A stretch of 64,000 bases of DNA from Jannaschia maritima (GTDB taxonomy: Bacteria; Pseudomonadota; Alphaproteobacteria; Rhodobacterales; Rhodobacteraceae). The stretch lies in contig NZ_JARGZA010000001.1 of assembly GCF_030973515.1 (NCBI RefSeq), positions 248,001-312,000 on the forward strand. Direction: 5' to 3'. How positions within the stretch are numbered: position 1 is the stretch's first letter; every line of letters begins with the position of its first letter. The translations under genes were made by a program, and so were the position numbers. The notes beneath the pieces were generated by a model that saw only the letters and a program-made list of their open reading frames with translations, was not told where the DNA came from and searched no databases. Positions 25,301-33,478 of the stretch are shown piece after piece.

Positions 25301-26350
25301 TCAGCCGTCGGGAAGATGGACCGTCACGCAGGTGCCCTGCCCCGGATTGCTGTCGATGCGCAGCCGGCCGCGATGGCGATTGACGATGTGCTTGACGATG
25401 GCCAGCCCTAGCCCCGTGCCGCCGCCGCTGCGGTTCCGCGCGCCGTCGACGCGATAGAACCGTTCCGTCAGACGCGGCAGATGCTCGGGCGCGATACCCG
25501 GTCCATCATCCGTAACGGTCAGACACCAACACGGGGTACGCAAGGCCGGATCACGATCCACCCGGTGAAGTCCTATCTCGACCGTTCCTGGCCGCGCACC
25601 GTACTTTATTCCGTTCTCGATCAGGTTGACCGCCACCTGGATCAACTGGTCCGCATCGCCGGGCACGACCGCTTCGGGCGCGAGGTCGGCGGTCAAGGTC
25701 ACGCCCGCGTCCTGGGCCGTGGGGTGCAGCAGTTCGATCGCCTTGCCGAGCAGCGTCGTCAAATCGACGGGGTCGCGGGGTCGCCGACGCGACTGCGCCT
25801 CGACGCGTCCGAGGGACAGCAAGTCCGCGACCAGACGGTTCATACGCGACAGTTCCTGCGCCATCATGCCGAGGAAACGGTCGCGTGCAGGGCCGTCGTT
25901 TCGGGCCGGCCCCTGCAGCGTCTCGACGAATCCGGTCAACGCCGTCAGCGGCGTCTTCAACTCGTGGCTGACGTTGGCGACGAAGTCGCGGCGCATGGCA
26001 AGGCTCGCTTCCCGATCGGACAAGTCGCGGAACGTCAGCAGCACGGGGCCCCGTTCGTTCGGATCACTCGGCGAGAGCGGCAGGATCGCGACGTCGAACG
26101 CTGTCTCCGTCGCGCCGTCGGCGTGAACGAACCGGGCGCGCCCAGGGATGCGGTCGTGGAACGCGTCCTCCACCGGTCCGAGCAGGGAAGGCTGGCGGAG
26201 GACGCTGACATAGCTCTGCCCACGGACCCATTCGCCGAACCGGTCCCCGGCCGCCGGGTTCGTCAGCGCCACACGCCCGTTCCGGTCGAGGAAGAGCATG
26301 GGCTCCCGGGCATCGTGCAGGATTTCGGCAACCCAGGGCGGAGTATGCAT
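25301..26350 (-). CDS. phoR: Phosphate regulon sensor kinase PhoR
   Basis: A 349-residue histidine kinase. An N-terminal PAS-like domain (ILHDAREPMLFLDRNGRVALTN) is followed by the HisKA domain with the phosphorylated His129 in VSHELKTPLTAL, then ATPase boxes NLIENGIKYG, DDGPGIAPEHL and GGTGLGLAIVKHIVNRH. No clear transmembrane helix is seen at the N-terminus, so membrane association would need partners such as PhoU/Pst. The start MHTPPW is favoured because GGGGAG lies 4 nt before it; an ATG four codons upstream lacks a ribosome-binding site. It sits upstream of pstS on the same strand. Confidence 0.93.
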   Translation of the reverse strand: MHTPPWVAEILHDAREPMLFLDRNGRVALTNPAAGDRFGEWVRGQSYVSVLRQPSLLGPVEDAFHDRIPGRARFVHADGATETAFDVAILPLSPSDPNERGPVLLTFRDLSDREASLAMRRDFVANVSHELKTPLTALTGFVETLQGPARNDGPARDRFLGMMAQELSRMNRLVADLLSLGRVEAQSRRRPRDPVDLTTLLGKAIELLHPTAQDAGVTLTADLAPEAVVPGDADQLIQVAVNLIENGIKYGARPGTVEIGLHRVDRDPALRTPCWCLTVTDDGPGIAPEHLPRLTERFYRVDGARNRSGGGTGLGLAIVKHIVNRHRGRLRIDSNPGQGTCVTVHLPDG

Positions 26351-26362
26351 CGCGCTCCCCAT

Positions 26363-26386
26363 CGTGAAGCGTGCAAATGCTTCACG
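26363..26386. repeat. Inverted repeat before phoR
   Basis: CGTGAAGC-8 nt-GCTTCACG, two perfect 8-bp arms, ends 12 bp upstream of the preferred phoR start codon. It could be an operator or a 5' hairpin that affects phoR translation. No regulator is evident. Confidence 0.5.
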
Positions 26387-26488
26387 GATAAGGTTTTCAC
26401 CTTTTCAACACTACGCCTTTGCGCTATTGCACAAGGACGATTGGGGCAGCACATGGCTGCAGGCGGTTCTAGGCACAGGGGTGGGCCA

Positions 26489-26911
26489 ATGACCAGCCGG
26501 GACAAGAAACGCGAACTGTATCCGGTTCCCCGCGAACCCGAACGGGTCACGCGGGCCGACATATTGCTGGTGGGTATGTACGATCGGGATGCGCGAGCCG
26601 TGCCGTCGCGCCTGTTCGGGGCATTGGCCCAAAGCACGGTGGAGGTCGACTTCGTCGATCTGACCGCGCCACAGATGGCTGACGCCATGGCCGTGCTGTC
26701 GCCGTTGATCTCCTACGATTTCGATGCGGTCGAGCTGGCCGGGCGACTGGAGAGCTCGAACTTCACGGGCCGCTACGTCGCGTTCGCGCTCGACGTCCCG
26801 AACCCGGATTCGATCAAGGCCGAGGTGGCCAGGGTAGCGCCAGGCGTCGCATTCGACATCGTGAGTACGGGCCAGGGCCCGCACCTGGCCGGACCCGCAG
26901 ATCAGCGTTGA
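26489..26911 (+). CDS. Conserved-looking hypothetical protein
   Basis: A 140-residue protein that was not recognised. It begins with a charged, basic segment and then shows an alternating beta/alpha pattern: ADILLVGMYDRDARAVPSRLFGALAQ, VEVDFVDLTAPQMADAM, then DFDAVELAGRLESSNFTGRYVAFAL and IKAEVARVAPGVAFDIV. No signal peptide, membrane helix or catalytic motif is apparent, so it is probably cytoplasmic. It is divergent from phoR and its 3' end overlaps the convergent MoxR gene by 10 bp. Codon usage is like its neighbours. Confidence 0.65.
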   Translation: MTSRDKKRELYPVPREPERVTRADILLVGMYDRDARAVPSRLFGALAQSTVEVDFVDLTAPQMADAMAVLSPLISYDFDAVELAGRLESSNFTGRYVAFALDVPNPDSIKAEVARVAPGVAFDIVSTGQGPHLAGPADQR

Positions 26912-27741
26912 CCGCGGGCCAGGAAGGCCAGACGCTCGAACAGCGCGACATCTTGCTCGTTCTTAAGCAGGGCGCCGTGAAGCCGCGGCAGCGCGTCCAT
27001 CGAATCTCTGCGCAGGTCCGCCGCGTCGAGGTCGTCCGCCAGAAGCAGCTTGAGCCAGTCCAGTAGTTCCGAAGTCGACGGCTTCTTGCGGATGCCCTGT
27101 CGGTCGCGGACGGCGAAGAACCGCGTCAGAGCTGCCGCGAGCAGGTCCTGCTTCACGTTCGGGTGGTGGACGGCGACGATCTTCTTCAGCGTGTCCGCAT
27201 CCGGAAAGCGGATGTAGTGAAAGAAACACCGGCGCAGGAAGGCGTCGGGCAACTCCTTCTCGTTGTTCGACGTGATGATGACTACGGGCCGGTGGCGTGC
27301 GCGGACGGTCTGCCCCGTCTCGTAGACGTGGAACTCCATGCGATCGAGTTCCTGCAGCAGGTCATTGGGAAACTCGATGTCGGCCTTGTCGATCTCGTCG
27401 ATCAGCAGGACGACGCGCTCCGACGCCTCGAACGCCTCCCACACCTTGCCCCGCCGGATATAGCGACCGACGTCGTGGACGCGTTCGTCCCCCAACTGGC
27501 TGTCCCGCAACCGACTGACGGCATCGTATTCGTATAATCCCTGCTGCGCGCGTGTGGTCGACTTGATCGACCATTCGATCAGGTCGGTGCCCAGGCTGGC
27601 CGCGACTTGCCGGGCCAGTTCTGTCTTGCCTGTCCCGGGCTCGCCCTTCACCAGCAGCGGACGTTCAAGCGTAATGGCAGCGTTCACGGCGACAGCGAGA
27701 TCCCGGGGCGCCACGTAGTCCTTCGTCCCCTCGAACCGCAT
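26902..27741 (-). CDS. MoxR-type AAA+ ATPase
   Basis: A 279-residue AAA+ protein of the MoxR/CbbQ-like group. It has Walker A GEPGTGKTEL at about residue 36, Walker B VVLLIDEIDKADIEFPNDLLQELD, sensor 1 IITSNNEKELPDAFLRRC, and the MoxR-typical FHYIRFPD. Such ATPases act as chaperones that mature or remodel protein complexes, often with a VWA-domain partner, but none is adjacent here. The ATG giving MRFEGTKDYV is chosen because GGAGG lies 5 nt upstream; longer forms run into the promoter region. Confidence 0.92.
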   Translation of the reverse strand: MRFEGTKDYVAPRDLAVAVNAAITLERPLLVKGEPGTGKTELARQVAASLGTDLIEWSIKSTTRAQQGLYEYDAVSRLRDSQLGDERVHDVGRYIRRGKVWEAFEASERVVLLIDEIDKADIEFPNDLLQELDRMEFHVYETGQTVRARHRPVVIITSNNEKELPDAFLRRCFFHYIRFPDADTLKKIVAVHHPNVKQDLLAAALTRFFAVRDRQGIRKKPSTSELLDWLKLLLADDLDAADLRRDSMDALPRLHGALLKNEQDVALFERLAFLARGQR

Positions 27742-27934
27742 CGCAACCTCCACCGCGCCGTCCGCCCCTTCTAGCGCCCTGTCCGCCATCCGCAACGCGG
27801 TCCCGCAACGGCGCGGAAGCCGCGTGACAAGGTTCAACCGTTGGTGTAGGCGCCCGGCACAGACCGCCCCCGGGGCTCGTCGCGCCGGGGGGCAACAAGG
27901 CCCGTTACAGGGTCGTGCGGACGAGGGAGCGACC

Positions 27935-28357
27935 ATGAAAGCCGAGACATTCCTGCCGAACGATTATCATCCCGCGGAGGACGAGCCGTTCATGAACGAG
28001 CAGCAGACGGAATACTTCCGACGCAAGCTGCACGCGTGGAAGGCGGACCTGATGGAGGAAACGGCCAGTACCCTCGAGGGGCTGCAGGGCACCGCGCGCA
28101 ACATTCCCGACGTCGCGGACCGCGCGTCGGAGGAAACGGATCGCGCGCTGGAACTGCGGACCCGCGATCGTCAGCGCAAGCTGATCGCCAAAATCGACAG
28201 CGCACTGCGACGCATCGACGAGGGCGAGTACGGCTATTGCGAGGTCACTGGCGACCCGATCAGCCTGAAGCGCCTGGATGCCCGCCCCATCGCCACCATG
28301 AGCTTGGAGGCACAGGAGCGCCACGAACGACGTGAGCGGGTCCATCGCGACGACTGA
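27935..28357 (+). CDS. DksA/TraR-family protein
   Basis: A 140-residue regulator that should bind the RNA polymerase secondary channel. It has the DksA pattern: an N-terminal MNEQQTEYFRRKLHAWKADL, a central coiled coil with DVADRASEETDRALELRTRDRQ carrying the paired acidic residues, and a degenerate zinc-finger region GYCEVTGDPISLKRLDARP with a single Cys. Loss of the four-Cys zinc site is seen in some alphaproteobacterial DksA proteins. It may work with ppGpp in the stringent response. It is divergent from the MoxR gene and overlaps the next gene by 26 bp. Confidence 0.9.
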   Translation: MKAETFLPNDYHPAEDEPFMNEQQTEYFRRKLHAWKADLMEETASTLEGLQGTARNIPDVADRASEETDRALELRTRDRQRKLIAKIDSALRRIDEGEYGYCEVTGDPISLKRLDARPIATMSLEAQERHERRERVHRDD

Positions 28358-29447
28358 CGTCCACGTCCTCGGAGCGGGGATCGCCGGTCTGACGGCGGCC
28401 GTCGCATTGCGCCGGGCAGGCCGCGAGGTCACCGTGCTGGAGCGCGCGCCTGCCCTGGCGGAGGTCGGGGCGGGCATCCAGATCGCGCCGAACGGGGCAC
28501 GTATCCTCGACGCGCTCGATATCACCGTCGATCATGTCGTGTCGGAGGCAATCCACCTGATCGACGGTCCGACCGGCAGATCGTTGATCCGCATGCGCCC
28601 GCCGGGCGATTTCCGGATGTGCCATCGGGCCGACCTGATCGCCGCGTTACGCGACGCCGCGATCGGGGCGGGTGCCGACCTCCGACTCGACGCGACCGTC
28701 GAACGGATCACGCCCGATAGCATCGTCCTCGGCAGCGAGCGCGTTCCCCGGGAGCGACTGATCGGCTCGGACGGCGCGAGGGGCGCCGCCCGCGCCTTTG
28801 TTGCACCGAAGTACGAAGGTCGCTTCACCGGTCAGGTCGCTTGGCGCGCCATGGTGCCCGCCCCGCCCGACTGGCCACGCGAGGCGCAGATCCACGTCGG
28901 TCCGGGTCGCCATCTGGTCGTCTACCCCCTGCGGGGTGGAACGGTGCTGAACCTCGTGGGCGTGGAGGAACGAACGGAATGGGCCGCGGAGGATTGGTCG
29001 CAGGAGGACGATCCGGCGAACCTGCGGACCGCGTTCGCCGGCTATTCCGATGGCATCCGATCGCTGCTGGCCGCGGTTGATTCGGTTCACTTGTGGGGGT
29101 TGATGGATCATGGGGTGACGGAGGCGTGGACGCGGGACGGCGTTACGCTGATCGGCGATGCGGCCCACCCGACGTTGCCCTTCCTCGCGCAGGGGGCGAA
29201 CCTCGCGCTGGAGGACGCGTTCCTGATCGCGCGACATCTGGACGATCCCGCCGCCTACGAAGCCCTGCGCCGTCCTCGCGTGACCCGCGCCCTGGCCGCC
29301 GCCGCCGACAACGCCCGCAACTATCACCTACGGGGCGCGCGGGCGCGGGCCGCCCACGTCGCGTTGCGCATGGCCGCCCGGGTGGCACCCGATGCGATGG
29401 CCGCCCGATACCGTTGGCTGTACGAGTACGACGCGACCGCGGGCTGA
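28332..29447 (+). CDS. FAD-dependent aromatic-type monooxygenase
   Basis: A 371-residue flavoprotein of the PHBH/salicylate hydroxylase family. The Rossmann motif VLGAGIAGLTAA (residues 12-23) binds the ADP part of FAD, RADLIAALRDAA is the DG-like middle segment, and GDAAHPTLPFLAQGANLALEDA binds the FAD ribityl chain. It uses NAD(P)H and O2, probably hydroxylating an aromatic or related substrate. A GTG start inside the dksA-like gene is inferred; AGGAG lies 12 nt upstream. The overlap suggests coupling, which is odd for a catabolic enzyme. No ring-cleavage genes are adjacent, so the substrate is unknown. Confidence 0.88.
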   Translation: MSGSIATTDVHVLGAGIAGLTAAVALRRAGREVTVLERAPALAEVGAGIQIAPNGARILDALDITVDHVVSEAIHLIDGPTGRSLIRMRPPGDFRMCHRADLIAALRDAAIGAGADLRLDATVERITPDSIVLGSERVPRERLIGSDGARGAARAFVAPKYEGRFTGQVAWRAMVPAPPDWPREAQIHVGPGRHLVVYPLRGGTVLNLVGVEERTEWAAEDWSQEDDPANLRTAFAGYSDGIRSLLAAVDSVHLWGLMDHGVTEAWTRDGVTLIGDAAHPTLPFLAQGANLALEDAFLIARHLDDPAAYEALRRPRVTRALAAAADNARNYHLRGARARAAHVALRMAARVAPDAMAARYRWLYEYDATAG

Positions 29448-29455
29448 AGGGGAAC

Positions 29456-29530
29456 TGGTGCTGCCGGAGAGATTCGAACTCTCGACCTCCCCCTTACCAA
29501 GGGGGTGCTCTACCCCTGAGCCACGGCAGC
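29456..29530 (-). tRNA. tRNA-Thr (GGT)
   Basis: Minus strand. A complete cloverleaf: acceptor stem GCTGCCG/CGGCAGC, D-arm GCTC-AGGGGTAGA-GCAC, anticodon stem-loop CCCCTTGGTAAGGGG with anticodon GGT (Thr, codon ACC), and TTCGAAT in the T-arm. Discriminator A and an encoded CCA end the 75-nt gene at 29456. It converges with the monooxygenase gene. Confidence 0.97.
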
Positions 29531-29654
29531 ACGCGGTGGTGCGCCTAGCCGAATGGGATCGGACCTGCAACCCTGTCCGCGGGTCGCTCGCCCCCCGGCA
29601 TCGCTGGACGCTTCCTCTCGTGGCAGCTATGTCGCGGTCGGATACGGGGAGCAG

Positions 29655-29807
29655 ATGACGGACAAGCCGAAGCAGGATCGCGACGACCGCCTGAAGGCGG
29701 CGCTCAAGGCGAACATGTCGCGGCGAAAGGCGCAGGCGAAGGCCCGCAAGTCGTCGCCCCCGAACACGTCCGGCCGGGCCGGATCACGGAAGGACGACGA
29801 TGGATAG
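29655..29807 (+). CDS. Small basic protein upstream of murA
   Basis: A 50-residue highly charged protein (Lys/Arg/Asp/Ser rich, for example [20 protein letters not shown]). GGGGAG lies just before the ATG, and its 3' end overlaps murA by 8 bp, both signs of a real translated gene. No fold or function can be named. The composition suggests a nucleic-acid- or ribosome-associated or unstructured protein. It may serve to couple murA translation. Confidence 0.7.
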   Translation: MTDKPKQDRDDRLKAALKANMSRRKAQAKARKSSPPNTSGRAGSRKDDDG

Positions 29808-31074
29808 CATCCTGGTCCGCGGCGGCGGCCCCCTGTCGGGCGAGATCCCGATCTCCGGCGCGAAGAACACTTGTTTGAAACTCATGGGCGCGGCCCTGCT
29901 CACGGACGAGCCGCTGACCCTGACGAACGTCCCGCGCCTTTCGGACATCGGCACCCTGGCGACACTGCTCGCCTCGTTGGGGGTGGAAGTGGCGCGACTG
30001 CAAGAGGGCGTGGTCATGGTACTGTCCGCACGACAGCTCACCAGCCACACGGCCGAGTACGACATCGTGCGAAAGTTGCGTGCCTCGTTCAACGTACTGG
30101 GACCCCTATTGGCCCGCGAAGGTCGCGCCATCGTCTCGCTTCCGGGCGGATGTGCCATCGGCGCACGCAAGGTGGATCTGCACCTCATGGCTCTGGAGGC
30201 GATGGGCGCATCGGTCGAACTCCGCGAAGGGTATGTCCACGCGACCGCACCGGGCGGTCGGCTGAAGGGTGCGGAGATCGCATTCCCCTTCGTGAGCGTC
30301 GGCGCGACCGAGAACGCCCTGACCGCCGCCACGCTGGCCGAGGGAACGACCGTCATCCGCAACGCCGCGCGCGAGCCGGACACCGTCGATCTGGCGCGCT
30401 GTCTGTCCGAGATGGGGGCCAGGATCGCGGGCGCTGGCACCTCGACCATCACCGTCGAAGGGGTGGACCGTTTGCATGGCACGACCCATGCGGTCATCCC
30501 CGACCGCATCGAGTTGGGGACGTACATGACCCTGCCCGGCATCTGCGGGGGCGAGGTCGAATGCCTCGGCGGACGTCGGGACCTGGTCGATGCCTTCGCG
30601 TCCAAGTTAGAACAGGCCGGCCTTTTGGTCGTCGAGACGTCGCGTGGTCTGAAGGTCGCCCGCGACGGGGAACGGGTTCGTGCCGTGGACGTGAAGACGG
30701 CACCGTTCCCCGGGTTCCCCACCGATCTGCAGGCGCAGATGATGGCAATGATGTGCACGGCTGATGGGACGGCCGTCCTGGAGGAGACGATCTTCGAGAA
30801 CAGGTTCATGCACGCCCCGGAGTTGATCCGCATGGGCGCGCAGGTCGACGTGCAGGGTGGGCACGCGACCGTGAGGGGCGTCGGACGCTTGAAGGGGGCA
30901 CCCGTCATGGCGACGGACCTGCGCGCGTCGATTAGCCTGATCCTCGCAGGCCTTGCCGCGCAGGGCGAAACTCGCGTCGCGCGTGTGTACCATCTGGACC
31001 GGGGATACGAACAGGTCGTCGCGAAGCTGCGGGGCGTGGGCGCCGACATCGAACGGGTGAGCGATAATGGCTGA
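29800..31074 (+). CDS. murA: UDP-N-acetylglucosamine 1-carboxyvinyltransferase
   Basis: A 424-residue cytoplasmic enzyme that adds enolpyruvate from PEP to UDP-GlcNAc, the first committed step of peptidoglycan synthesis and the target of fosfomycin. Lys22 in [17 protein letters not shown] and the catalytic Cys118 in [16 protein letters not shown] are present, so the enzyme should be fosfomycin-sensitive at this residue. [11 protein letters not shown] and TIFENRFMH are further signatures. It overlaps the small basic gene upstream and the DUF2948 gene downstream, as in other Rhodobacterales. Confidence 0.97.
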   Translation: MDSILVRGGGPLSGEIPISGAKNTCLKLMGAALLTDEPLTLTNVPRLSDIGTLATLLASLGVEVARLQEGVVMVLSARQLTSHTAEYDIVRKLRASFNVLGPLLAREGRAIVSLPGGCAIGARKVDLHLMALEAMGASVELREGYVHATAPGGRLKGAEIAFPFVSVGATENALTAATLAEGTTVIRNAAREPDTVDLARCLSEMGARIAGAGTSTITVEGVDRLHGTTHAVIPDRIELGTYMTLPGICGGEVECLGGRRDLVDAFASKLEQAGLLVVETSRGLKVARDGERVRAVDVKTAPFPGFPTDLQAQMMAMMCTADGTAVLEETIFENRFMHAPELIRMGAQVDVQGGHATVRGVGRLKGAPVMATDLRASISLILAGLAAQGETRVARVYHLDRGYEQVVAKLRGVGADIERVSDNG

Positions 31075-31531
31075 TGACGACGCACGGTTCGCCGATGGCA
31101 CGAAGGACAGGCCGTTGCGGTTGTGGGCAACGGATGCGGAAGACCTGCAGGTGGTGGCGGCGATCTGCCAGGATGCCGTCCTGTCGGCATCCGACCTGAC
31201 CTGGCGCAGGCCGGACAGGCGGTTCGCGATGCTGATGAACCGCTTCCGTTGGGAGGATCAGCGTGACGCGGAGCGGGTGCGATCCGTTCTGACATTGGAC
31301 GACGTGGTGGCGGTGAAGGCGAACGGAATCGTGCCGAGGGACGAGGACACGATCCTGTCGCTTCTCACGATGTCGTGGGAACCGGGACAGGACGGTTCGG
31401 GTCGTCTGTTGCTGACGTTCGCCGGCGACGGCGCCGTGGCGGTGGACGCGGAATGCCTCGACCTGCGGCTGGCCGACGTTACGAAGCCACATCGGGCGGT
31501 TGCTGGACGGGCGCCCCGTCACGACGTCTGA
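31067..31531 (+). CDS. DUF2948 family protein
   Basis: A 154-residue protein with the DUF2948 pattern: [22 protein letters not shown], then [21 protein letters not shown], and [17 protein letters not shown]. The function is unknown. It overlaps the end of murA by eight bases. In related genomes this gene commonly sits between murA and hisD; here no hisD follows, and a convergent mscS-type gene lies beyond. Confidence 0.88.
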   Translation: MADDDARFADGTKDRPLRLWATDAEDLQVVAAICQDAVLSASDLTWRRPDRRFAMLMNRFRWEDQRDAERVRSVLTLDDVVAVKANGIVPRDEDTILSLLTMSWEPGQDGSGRLLLTFAGDGAVAVDAECLDLRLADVTKPHRAVAGRAPRHDV

Positions 31532-31638
31532 AGACGTTCAGCCATCCGGTGGATTCACATTGCCGCATAGAGCTCTCGACGCGGCGATGCTCGGATCGAC
31601 GGCACGCCCGACGAAACACGCAATCAGCAAGCGATTGG

Positions 31639-31669
31639 AGAACCGCACCGGCCGCGGGCCGCCGGTTCT
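31639..31669. terminator. Stem-loop between convergent genes
   Basis: AGAACCG...CGGTTCT 7-bp arms enclose GGCC/GGCC pairs, between the 3' ends of the DUF2948 gene and the mscS-type gene. It is GC-rich but lacks a clear U-tract on either strand; a terminator for one or both genes is likely but not certain. Confidence 0.5.
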
Positions 31670-31709
31670 GCTACCTAACTAACCCCCTATGGATCCCCAC
31701 CTGTATTCG

Positions 31710-33041
31710 TCATTCCACCGGAGCGGAATGATCGAGGAGATCGTCGTCGCCCGTCGTGCGGCGTTCGCGGTTCGCCAGCGATTCGATCGATCGAACGGGG
31801 GCGGTCGGTTCGGGACGCGGGGCCGTTCGCGGCTCGTCCCCGCCCTCGGTCACGACGATGTCCGTATCGGAATCCCGGTTCGCCTGGTCCGGCAGGTCGA
31901 CCACCGGCAATCCGCCGCCGACGAGGTTCAGGCGATAGGTCGGCTCCGGCAGTCCGATGTCGGCATCCGTGAGCGCGGCCATGACCATGCGGATCGCCTC
32001 CGACCGGGCGACCATGAAGTCGGTCTCGGTCTGATCGATCCATCCATAGAACGCCATGTCGACGGTGCTGTCGCCGGCCTGGTCGATCCAGGCCTGCGCG
32101 GGCGGTTCCGTCAGCACGAAGGACAGCCCATTCAGCACATCTAACCCGATACGCTTGGCTTCTGCGGGATCGTCTGAGGGGTCGATCCCCAATGTGAAGC
32201 CGAAGCGCCGTTGCGGGTTGCGGCTGTAGTTCAGGATCTTCGCCTTGAAGACCGTAGCGTTCGGCAGGCGCAAGTGATTGCCGTCGGGGTCCAGCAGGAT
32301 CGTGGCCCGGCTGGTCAGGCGGACGACCGTTCCTAGGTTGCCCTCGATGTCGACGAAATCGTTGGGGCGGAACGGTTGGCGCAACGACAGCATGAGCGAT
32401 GCGATGAAGTTCTCGACCGTGTCCCTAACGGCGAAGCCGACGGCCAATCCGACGATGCCCGCCGCCCCCAGCAGCGTGCCGAGGACGGCAGTAGCACCTA
32501 GGATGTCGAGGGCGACGACGATTCCCAGCCCCGTGAAGACCAATCGGACGATTGTACGATAGATCTCCGCGATGAAGGTGTTCGGAGCCAGTCGGTTCCA
32601 CAACCGTGTCCAACGAGCGAGCAGCCAGCCGATGCTGGCCACGAGAAGCCCGACCACGACGGCGATCAGCAACAGCGGCAGATAGGCGATCGCCTGCGCG
32701 AAACGATCGAAGGTGCGCGCGAGGACGGGGTCGATCCTGTCCCCGACGTCCGTGTTCGCCGTCACCTCGTTCCGGACCGCGACGACGCCGTCCACCCGTC
32801 CGGTCAAACGATTCAGTTCCGCGATCGCATCCGATCCCAACGCCGTGCCGGTCAGCTCGACCACGCCTTCGGTCACGGTGACGTCGATGTCCGCATACCC
32901 GTCGAGTTCAGCCAGGATCCCCTCGATCCGCCGCTCGATCGCCGCATCCCCGGTACCGTCGACCGTGATGGTACCCGACGGTCCGTCGTCCTGGGCGAGG
33001 ACTGGCGTTGCGAGGAAGACGAGGAACAGAAGTACACGCAT
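31710..33041 (-). CDS. MscS-family mechanosensitive channel with BON domain
   Basis: A 443-residue small-conductance mechanosensitive channel homologue. A signal peptide (MRVLLFLVFLATPVLAQ) leads to a periplasmic BON domain (about residues 25-95, with VTEGVVELTGTALGSDAIAELN). Three or more transmembrane helices follow, then the pore helix with TLLGAAGIVGLAVGFAVRDT and the MscS beta domain DIEGNLGTVVRLTSRATIL. The C-terminal tail (about 395-443) is charged and disordered. The BON addition suggests contact with membranes or envelope components. It would release solutes during hypo-osmotic shock. Confidence 0.92.
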   Translation of the reverse strand: MRVLLFLVFLATPVLAQDDGPSGTITVDGTGDAAIERRIEGILAELDGYADIDVTVTEGVVELTGTALGSDAIAELNRLTGRVDGVVAVRNEVTANTDVGDRIDPVLARTFDRFAQAIAYLPLLLIAVVVGLLVASIGWLLARWTRLWNRLAPNTFIAEIYRTIVRLVFTGLGIVVALDILGATAVLGTLLGAAGIVGLAVGFAVRDTVENFIASLMLSLRQPFRPNDFVDIEGNLGTVVRLTSRATILLDPDGNHLRLPNATVFKAKILNYSRNPQRRFGFTLGIDPSDDPAEAKRIGLDVLNGLSFVLTEPPAQAWIDQAGDSTVDMAFYGWIDQTETDFMVARSEAIRMVMAALTDADIGLPEPTYRLNLVGGGLPVVDLPDQANRDSDTDIVVTEGGDEPRTAPRPEPTAPVRSIESLANRERRTTGDDDLLDHSAPVE

Positions 33042-33133
33042 CCATCTGGTCTAGGATGCAATCCCGCCGAGCCAAGCCCTATGACCGCGTCACGACCTGT
33101 CCCCGCACCCGTTGGACCGAGGACGACCGCCGT

Positions 33134-33478
33134 TCAGTCCGGACCGCGCGCGGCCGTCCGTCGCCACGAGCGGACGACGGTGACCGTCGCGACGACGAAC
33201 AGGGCGATCAGCGACGCAAGGTTCAGCAGCGCTTGCGTGCGGAACATCGCTGCGGGAATGGGAGTGCCGTCGATCATCACAACCGGTGCCCGAACGAGGT
33301 TCAGCGCCAGGGTCCCGATCGCATACAGCAGTAGGACCCCCAGGGGGATCGCCACGATCCACAGCGCGATCATCCCGCCCACCCGGTGGACCAGTCTCAG
33401 GATACCCCAGAGTAGAAAGCAGGCAAGCGCGGTCGCCGCGGCCGCCCCCATCAACTGGCCTGCGAGAAACGCATCCAT
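33134..33478 (-). CDS. Small three-helix membrane protein
   Basis: A 114-residue hydrophobic protein with three predicted transmembrane helices (AATALACFLLWGILRLV, MIALWIVAIPLGVLLLYAIG, LLNLASLIALFVVATVTVV). No domain was recognised. The ATG shares one base with the stop codon of the phosphohexomutase gene (TGATG), so it is very likely translated from the same transcript. There is no indication of its role. It ends in a basic cytoplasmic or periplasmic tail. Confidence 0.7.
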   Translation of the reverse strand: MDAFLAGQLMGAAAATALACFLLWGILRLVHRVGGMIALWIVAIPLGVLLLYAIGTLALNLVRAPVVMIDGTPIPAAMFRTQALLNLASLIALFVVATVTVVRSWRRTAARGPD

